In this document: positions 1-9,113 of the stretch, one piece after another | Numbering within the stretch: the first letter of the stretch is position 1 | How the letters are laid out: the number at the start of each line of letters is the position of its first letter | Source of the DNA: Xanthobacteraceae bacterium | Lineage (GTDB): Bacteria; Pseudomonadota; Alphaproteobacteria; Rhizobiales; Xanthobacteraceae | Assembly (NCBI GenBank): GCA_030036975.1 | Contig: JASHSE010000269.1 | Span: 1 to 9,113, forward strand | Direction of reading: 5' to 3' | DNA: 9,113 bases | Notes under the pieces: generated by a model | Seen by the model: only the letters and a program-made list of their open reading frames with translations | Databases searched by the model: none | Told to the model about the DNA's origin: nothing | Program-made: the position numbers and the translations under genes

Positions 1-21
1 GGCCCTGTGACGGCGGGACAT
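1..21 (-). CDS. rpsG: Ribosomal protein S7 (5' end only)
   Basis: Only the first seven codons lie in the window. They begin at an ATG whose complement is the CAT at 19-21 and read MSRRHRA, which fits the conserved N-terminus of bacterial S7 (MSRRHxAEKRE in alphaproteobacteria). A purine-rich GGAAGAG stretch sits just upstream (about 28-34) and can serve as ribosome binding site. S7 nucleates assembly of the 30S head and contacts 16S rRNA near the decoding site. Position supports the call: rpsG normally follows rpsL in the str operon (rpsL-rpsG-fusA-tuf), here after a 148-bp spacer. The rest of the gene is outside the window, so its completeness cannot be judged. Confidence 0.85.
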
Positions 22-35
22 CGCTTTCTCTTCCT

Positions 36-70
36 TCGTCGTGGCCGGGCTTGTCCCGGCCATCCACGTC
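36..70. repeat. Intergenic palindromic repeat (CCGGGCTTG type)
   Basis: A hairpin-forming palindrome lies in the rpsL-rpsG spacer: arms TGGCCGGG (42-49) and CCCGGCCA (55-62) around a 5-nt loop, flanked by CGTC and CATCCACG. It matches the repeat halves at 6941-6972 and, inverted, 6986-7017 in this window. From memory such units are abundant between genes of Bradyrhizobium and relatives and resemble RIME/REP-type elements; that family assignment is recall, not a search. Confidence 0.75.
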
Positions 71-119
71 CTTCGTTCTTTTCAACGGCCTCAAAGCCGG
101 CTTCGGTTTGCCTCTCGAG

Positions 120-151
120 ATCCCCGGGTCTCGCTGCGCTCGCCCGGGGAT
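120..151. repeat. Intergenic palindromic repeat (CCCCGGG arms)
   Basis: A second palindrome in the rpsL-rpsG spacer has perfect 9-bp arms ATCCCCGGG (120-128) and CCCGGGGAT (143-151) around a 14-nt loop containing TCGCTGCGCTC. The same 11-base core recurs at 2548-2558, in the spacer after rpoC. The layout (CCCGGG arms around a GAGCGCAGCGA-type core) resembles dispersed intergenic repeats that I recall from Bradyrhizobiaceae-like genomes. Confidence 0.7.
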
Positions 152-156
152 ACTGC

Positions 157-187
157 GCAAAGAGGCCGACTATTTCGGCCTCTTTGC
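157..187 (-). terminator. Perfect hairpin spanning the rpsL stop codon
   Basis: A perfect 13-bp inverted repeat (arms 157-169 and 175-187) encloses a 5-nt loop that carries the TAG stop of rpsL at 170-172. The upstream arm in the transcript is coding sequence for the last residues of S12 (AKRP), and the downstream arm mirrors it exactly. No U-run follows on the minus strand, so it is not a textbook intrinsic terminator. Because rpsG follows, partial attenuation, 3'-end stabilisation or an RNase processing site are equally plausible. The inverted repeat is certain; the label terminator is tentative. Confidence 0.45.
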
Positions 188-541
188 TCCGTACTTCGAT
201 CTGCGCTGCTTGCGGTTCTTGACGCCCTGGGTGTCGAGTACGCCGCGCAAAATGTGATAGCGCACGCCAGGAAGGTCCTTGACGCGGCCGCCGCGGATCA
301 TGACCACCGAGTGCTCCTGCAGATTGTGGCCCTCGCCCGGTATGTAGCCGATGACTTCGAAGCCGTTGGTCAGGCGGACCTTGGCGACCTTGCGCAGCGC
401 CGAGTTCGGCTTCTTCGGCGTCGTGGTGTAGACGCGGGTGCAGACGCCGCGTTTTTGCGGCGACTGCTGCAGCGCCGGCACTTTCTTCTTGGCGTGCTGC
501 ACCACGCGCGGCTTGCGAATGAGCTGATTGACCGTCGGCAT
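170..541 (-). CDS. rpsL: 30S ribosomal protein S12
   Basis: Complete S12 of 123 residues, the usual length in this group. S12 sits at the 30S decoding centre and helps set translational accuracy. The ATG (complement of CAT at 539-541) gives the canonical start MPTVNQLIRKPR. The conserved core TTPKKPNSALRK (residues 40-51), the GEGHNLQEHSVV stretch (about 70-80) and the RGGRVKDLPGVRYH loop (83-96) are all present. Lys43 and Lys88, the classic positions changed in streptomycin-resistant mutants, are both unmodified lysine, so the gene looks streptomycin-sensitive. D89 is the residue that carries beta-methylthiolation in other bacteria. The frame stays open upstream to 712, but that extension has no S12 homology and is leader. 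The Shine-Dalgarno is weak (GAG four bases from the ATG). A promoter candidate lies about 330 nt upstream. The TAG stop sits inside a strong hairpin. Confidence 0.98.
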   Translation of the reverse strand: MPTVNQLIRKPRVVQHAKKKVPALQQSPQKRGVCTRVYTTTPKKPNSALRKVAKVRLTNGFEVIGYIPGEGHNLQEHSVVMIRGGRVKDLPGVRYHILRGVLDTQGVKNRKQRRSKYGAKRPK

Positions 542-825
542 CCGTCTCGTCTCGCTTCCGTTGCGGGCTCGCGCCCCTTGTCGTCTCAAGCGGGAGCTTG
601 CGCCCCCGTAAATCCGCTCGGCGCAAAACCAAACCGCGCCATCCGCCTGCCGTTGCGGAAGCGGCGCTTGGTCTTGCGCAGAGGACCGCGGCGTGCCGCG
701 ATCATGCTCCAAAATCTGACCTTCTCGAAGTCAGAGGCAGCGTTTGAGCTTGCTTGGGTCGAGGCGTCAGGCCACGTCTGACCGGCTACGAAAGCATTTT
801 AACTTTCAATAGCCTAATGGGGACA

Positions 826-864
826 CGGCAGGCCGTTCCGACGGGCGAAGCTCACCGCCTGCCG
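826..864 (-). promoter_or_regulatory. Inverted repeat early in the predicted rpsL leader
   Basis: Perfect 8-bp arms CGGCAGGC (826-833) and GCCTGCCG (857-864) flank a 23-nt spacer. If transcription starts near 871, the hairpin would occupy roughly nucleotides 8 to 46 of the leader RNA. It could be a regulatory stem, a late terminator for the gene pair upstream (there is no U-run) or chance in GC-rich DNA. I see no match to a known riboswitch or ribosomal-protein operator. Confidence 0.3.
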
Positions 865-877
865 AAAAGTGGGGCGT

Positions 878-906
878 ATGTATCGACGACGGCGGCATAA
901 GTCAAG
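878..906 (-). promoter_or_regulatory. Probable promoter of the str operon (rpsL)
   Basis: On the minus strand a perfect CTTGAC (901-906) is followed by exactly 17 bases (884-900) and ATACAT (878-883). This matches the housekeeping sigma pattern described for Sinorhizobium meliloti (CTTGAC-N17-CTATAT) at 6 of 6 and 4 of 6 positions. It sits after the ModA-like gene and reads toward rpsL, so the str operon would have its own promoter. The start would fall near 871 and give a leader of about 330 nt. A second, closer promoter is not excluded: the AT-rich patch near 795-817 contains TAAAAT on this strand but no good -35 at the right distance. Confidence 0.5.
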
Positions 907-968
907 CCGCGAACGCGCAAAAAGCGCGATGGCACAGGCACATCTGCGCTGCGCACGAACCTTCGGCT

Positions 969-1643
969 TCAACCCGGATCGAGGCCCTTGGCGCGGGCGA
1001 TCCGCACCGCTTCGGGCGTTGCCATGAAGCCGATGAAGGCGGCCGCCGCATCGGGATTTGCGGCCGCGGCAGCGATTCCGGCCGCGTAGACGATGACGTT
1101 CTGCAATTCGCTCGGCAGCGGCCCGACCAGGTCGGCGCCGTTGACCGGCAGGATGGCGACGATCTGCTGCATGCCGAGTTCGGCCTCGCCGCTGGCGACC
1201 AATGCGGCCACCGGGCCGCTGGTCAGCTTGGTTTTCGGCCGCACCTCGTCGGCAATGCCCAAACGCTGCAGCAATCCGGCGACATAGGCGCCGCTCGGCC
1301 CGTCGCTATAGCCGATCGAGCCTGCCGCCAGCAGCGTCCGCTTTAAAGCTTCAGCCGTGGCGATATCCGGCTTCGGCGCGCCTTGCCGCACCGCAAGGCC
1401 GACCGTCGAGCGGGCGACATCGGTCTGCGTCCCCGGTGCGATGGCGCCCATCGCCGCGAGCGCGTCGAGTTCGCCGCGCGGCAACAGCGCGAGGTCGAAC
1501 ACGGCGCCCGCTTCTATTTCCTTCGCCAATGCCGACGTCAGCGCAAAGCGGACATCGACCTTAATGCCGTGGGTGCTCTCGAAGAGCGGGATGGCTTCAA
1601 CCAGAAGCGGGCGCATGGCGCCGCCGCTGAGAATCTTCAGCAC
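969..1643 (-). CDS. ModA-like solute-binding-fold protein without signal peptide
   Basis: Encodes 224 residues resembling the type 2 periplasmic-binding-protein fold of molybdate-binding ModA (SBP_bac_11-like). Visible marks are the opening strand and loop LKILSGGAMRPLL (2-14), which corresponds to the oxyanion-binding AAASL loop of ModA, then FALTSALAKEIEAGAVFDLAL (33-53), SDGPSGAYVAGLLQRLGI (113-130) and the C-terminal AAAFIGFMATPEAVRI (200-215). ModA precursors are typically near 250 residues with a cleavable signal; here the fold starts at residue 2, so the product is predicted cytoplasmic. The start is GTG at 1641-1643, with AAGGAG seven bases upstream. The frame overlaps the preceding gene by 7 bases, implying translational coupling. 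No permease or ATPase gene is nearby. Ligand is unknown: molybdate, tungstate, another anion or none. The molybdate link is by family only. Confidence 0.8.
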   Translation of the reverse strand: MLKILSGGAMRPLLVEAIPLFESTHGIKVDVRFALTSALAKEIEAGAVFDLALLPRGELDALAAMGAIAPGTQTDVARSTVGLAVRQGAPKPDIATAEALKRTLLAAGSIGYSDGPSGAYVAGLLQRLGIADEVRPKTKLTSGPVAALVASGEAELGMQQIVAILPVNGADLVGPLPSELQNVIVYAAGIAAAAANPDAAAAFIGFMATPEAVRIARAKGLDPG

Positions 1644-2470
1644 TCACGGTCTCCTTCGGCCGCAACGATCGACGCGCTTTGCGCGTGCGCCGTCGCGTTG
1701 CCAATGATGGTTTGCAGCGCCGCGAACCCGTCGGTCAGCGCCGCGGGGCCCGGCTGCAGGATCAAGGACGATTTAATTTCGTGCAGCGCGCCGCGCCGAA
1801 CCGCCGGCGCATGCTGGAAACCCGGCCGGGCCGCAACTTTCTCAGGACGAAACTTCTTGCCGCACCACGATCCGATGATGATGTCCGGCTCGCGTCCGAT
1901 GACCTCCGCTGCCGTGACAATGCGGCCGTTCGCCGACTGGCACGATGCACGGTCGGCAAAAATGTCGATGCCGCCGGCAGCTTCGAGCAATTCCGACACC
2001 CAGCCGATGCCGGAGATCAAGGGGGCGTCCCATTCCTCGAAATAGACCCTCGGTCGCCACGCCAAACGGGCAGCATGCTCGCGCGCATCGTCGAACCTGC
2101 GCCTGAGTTCGCCCACCAGATGCTCCGCGCGGGCGGCGGCACCGACCATGGCGCCAAGCATCCGGATCATATCGAGAATCTGCGCGACGGTACGCTGATT
2201 GAAGGCGTGCACCTCAATGCCCTCGCGGATCAGCGCCGCCGCGATGTCGGCCTGCAGATCGGAGAAGGTCAGAACCAGGTCCGGCCGCAGATCGAGGATC
2301 TTCGGAATGTCGGCGGACGTGAAGGCGGAGACCCGCGGCTTCTCGCGGCGAGCGCGCGGCGGACGGACGACATACCCCGAAATGCCGGCGATTCGGCGCT
2401 CTTCACCGATGAGATAGAGTGTCTCCACGGTTTCTTCGGTCAAACAAACAATGCGCTCGGGCGGGAACAT
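1637..2470 (-). CDS. BtuF/FhuD-type (Peripla_BP_2) binding protein without signal peptide
   Basis: Encodes 277 residues with the helical-backbone binding fold used by cobalamin, haem and ferric-siderophore binding proteins (BtuF/FhuD class). The family signature is the opening RIVCLTEETVETLYLIG (6-22), then KPRVSAFTSADIPKILDLRPDLVL (44-67), the YFEEWDAPLISGIGWVSELLEAAGG stretch (143-167; Trp148, Trp157) and the GSWCGKKF motif (200-207; Cys203). The chosen ATG (2468-2470) has GAGG seven bases upstream. An in-frame ATG 30 codons earlier adds residues that look like translated repeat DNA. The protein opens straight into the fold with no signal peptide or lipobox, so it is predicted cytoplasmic; related entries are often labelled cobalamin-binding or ABC substrate-binding protein. 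It precedes and overlaps the ModA-like gene. No transporter components are encoded nearby, and the ligand is unknown. Confidence 0.82.
   Translation of the reverse strand: MFPPERIVCLTEETVETLYLIGEERRIAGISGYVVRPPRARREKPRVSAFTSADIPKILDLRPDLVLTFSDLQADIAAALIREGIEVHAFNQRTVAQILDMIRMLGAMVGAAARAEHLVGELRRRFDDAREHAARLAWRPRVYFEEWDAPLISGIGWVSELLEAAGGIDIFADRASCQSANGRIVTAAEVIGREPDIIIGSWCGKKFRPEKVAARPGFQHAPAVRRGALHEIKSSLILQPGPAALTDGFAALQTIIGNATAHAQSASIVAAEGDREC
1644..1656 (-). promoter_or_regulatory. Strong ribosome binding site for the GTG-started ModA-like gene
   Basis: AAGGAG on the minus strand (complement of 1651-1656) stands seven bases before the GTG at 1641-1643. It lies inside the last codons of the BtuF-like gene. 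It decides the GTG start, for which no better ATG exists, and supports a coupled pair. Confidence 0.75.
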
Positions 2471-2499
2471 CGCTGTGCCTCGTTCGTTCGAGCCGCAAT

Positions 2500-2570
2500 G
2501 TAGCCCGGATTGAGCGGCGCGAAAGCTGGGAGCGACGATCCCGCCGGTCGCTGCGCTCATGCGGGCGACG
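2500..2570. repeat. Degenerate intergenic palindromic repeat after rpoC
   Basis: Between the rpoC terminator and the BtuF-like gene lies an imperfect inverted repeat. CCCGGATTGAGCG (2504-2516) pairs with CGCTCATGCGGG (2554-2565) with one mismatch and one indel. The core TCGCTGCGCTC (2548-2558) is identical to the loop of the repeat at 120-151. The opening ATGTAGCCCGGAT is, from memory, a frequent start of intergenic repeats in Bradyrhizobium-like genomes. I see no convincing promoter for the BtuF-like gene here; CTACAT (complement of about 2497-2502) is a possible -10 but lacks a fitting -35. Confidence 0.5.
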
Positions 2571-2597
2571 AAAAGGGCCGCCCACTGGGGCGGCCCT
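2568..2597 (-). terminator. Intrinsic terminator of the rpoBC operon
   Basis: On the minus strand a perfect 10-bp GC-rich stem, AGGGCCGCCC with GGGCGGCCCT, encloses a CAGT tetraloop (arms 2588-2597 and 2574-2583). A T-run (complement of 2571-2574) follows, and the whole lies 24 bp beyond the rpoC stop. This is a canonical Rho-independent terminator. It separates the polymerase genes from the two binding-protein genes, which therefore need their own promoter or depend on read-through. Confidence 0.9.
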
Positions 2598-2620
2598 CAA
2601 CTTCGTGGTCAGTGCGGCCG

Positions 2621-6889
<4,269 letters not shown>

Positions 6890-6940
6890 CGCATTCTCCG
6901 CTTGCCGACCATGTCGGCCGCCGTCGTTATCTCTTCGTCT

Positions 6941-7017
6941 CGTCATGCCCGGGCTTGACCCGGGCATCTATGCGGCCTCGCCGCCGAATGGATGCCGGGT
7001 CAAACCCGGCAACGACG
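6941..7017. repeat. Composite palindromic repeat in the rpoB-rpoC spacer
   Basis: A 77-bp element fills over half of the 138-bp spacer. Its left half holds a perfect hairpin, ATGCCCGGG (6945-6953) with CCCGGGCAT (6959-6967), loop CTTGA. Its right half holds TGCCGGGT (6993-7000) with ACCCGGCA (7004-7011). Read on the minus strand, the right half repeats the left (CGTC, then a CCGGG palindrome with TTGA at its centre, then CATC), so the element is an imperfect long palindrome made of two smaller ones. This architecture matches RIME-like intergenic mosaic elements of rhizobia. It lies in the rpoBC transcript, so it would be transcribed as paired hairpins. Confidence 0.8.
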
Positions 7018-7027
7018 CTTGTGCGGG

Positions 7028-9113
<2,086 letters not shown>

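Larger units (their letters stand above)
542..968. other. Intergenic region upstream of rpsL: probable promoter and long leader
   Basis: This 427-bp gap between the ModA-like gene and rpsL holds no convincing gene. On the minus strand it contains, in transcription order, a small 5-bp hairpin with an A5 loop on the plus strand (914-928), the promoter candidate (878-906), an 8-bp inverted repeat (826-864), an AT-rich patch (about 795-817) that stands out from the GC-rich surroundings, and a short basic open frame of 39 codons (586-705) with poor initiation signals. Small inverted repeats also occur at 587-600 and 688-701. No dispersed CCGGG-type palindrome like those in the other spacers is visible here. 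I infer that most of it is the str-operon 5' untranslated leader. Confidence 0.5.

Noticed and set aside
542..712. N-terminal extension of S12 by 57 residues
   Set aside because: The frame is open, but S12 starts at MPTVNQLIRK in this group. The extension has no S12 similarity and falls in the leader.
41..781. A 246-codon plus-strand frame opposite rpsL and its leader
   Set aside because: It is in codon phase with rpsL and is a mirror of it across 170-541. The rest crosses repeats and leader, with no recognisable protein.
914..928. Small hairpin with A5 loop as terminator of the ModA-like gene
   Set aside because: The stem is only 5 bp and no T-run follows on the minus strand, so it is too weak to call.
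1679..2503. A 274-codon plus-strand frame opposite the BtuF-like gene
   Set aside because: It is in the same codon phase as the BtuF-like gene and has no recognisable protein features, so it is a GC-driven shadow.
2471..2560. Thirty extra N-terminal residues for the BtuF-like protein, as a possible signal peptide
   Set aside because: The stretch has no hydrophobic core or signal cleavage site and overlaps degenerate repeat DNA. The ATG at 2468-2470 has GAGG at proper spacing.
6890..6967. N-terminal extension of RpoC beginning MPGSSPGMTR
   Set aside because: The residues are translated palindromic repeat DNA. The internal ATG at 6887-6889 has a good ribosome binding site and the canonical start.

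Overview
The window suggests a high-GC alphaproteobacterium of the Hyphomicrobiales (Rhizobiales), most likely in the Bradyrhizobium / Rhodopseudomonas / Xanthobacteraceae neighbourhood. Three things point there: the RpoB, RpoC and S12 protein sequences; the intergenic palindromes of the CCGGGCTTGACCCGG type, which I recall as common in those genomes; and a promoter resembling the rhizobial CTTGAC-N17-CTATAT pattern. Genus and species cannot be fixed by reading alone.

Every real gene lies on the minus strand, so biological order runs from high to low coordinates. It is rpoB (3' half, 7028-9113), a 138-bp spacer filled by a composite palindromic repeat, rpoC (2621-6889), a strong intrinsic terminator (2568-2597), a short spacer with a decayed repeat, two overlapping genes for solute-binding-type proteins without signal peptides (1637-2470 and 969-1643), a 427-bp intergenic region with a probable promoter and long leader, rpsL (170-541), a spacer packed with hairpins, and the first seven codons of rpsG (1-21). 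This is the usual rpoBC to rpsL-rpsG (str operon) arrangement, interrupted by a two-gene cassette.

The core genes make the beta and beta' subunits of RNA polymerase and the 30S proteins S12 and S7. Their catalytic and zinc-binding motifs look intact. The least ordinary content is the cassette: a Peripla_BP_2/BtuF-like protein and a ModA-like protein, both starting directly in the mature fold and with no ABC permease or ATPase gene beside them. The two reading frames overlap by 7 bases and are probably translationally coupled.

The other notable material is non-coding. It includes a perfect 13-bp inverted repeat that wraps the rpsL stop codon, three copies of one palindromic repeat half in the two operon-internal spacers, and a predicted rpsL leader of about 330 nt. 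I saw no tRNA, rRNA, CRISPR array, insertion sequence or phage gene. I found no clear new defence or mobile system; the signal-less binding-protein pair is the best candidate for undescribed biology.
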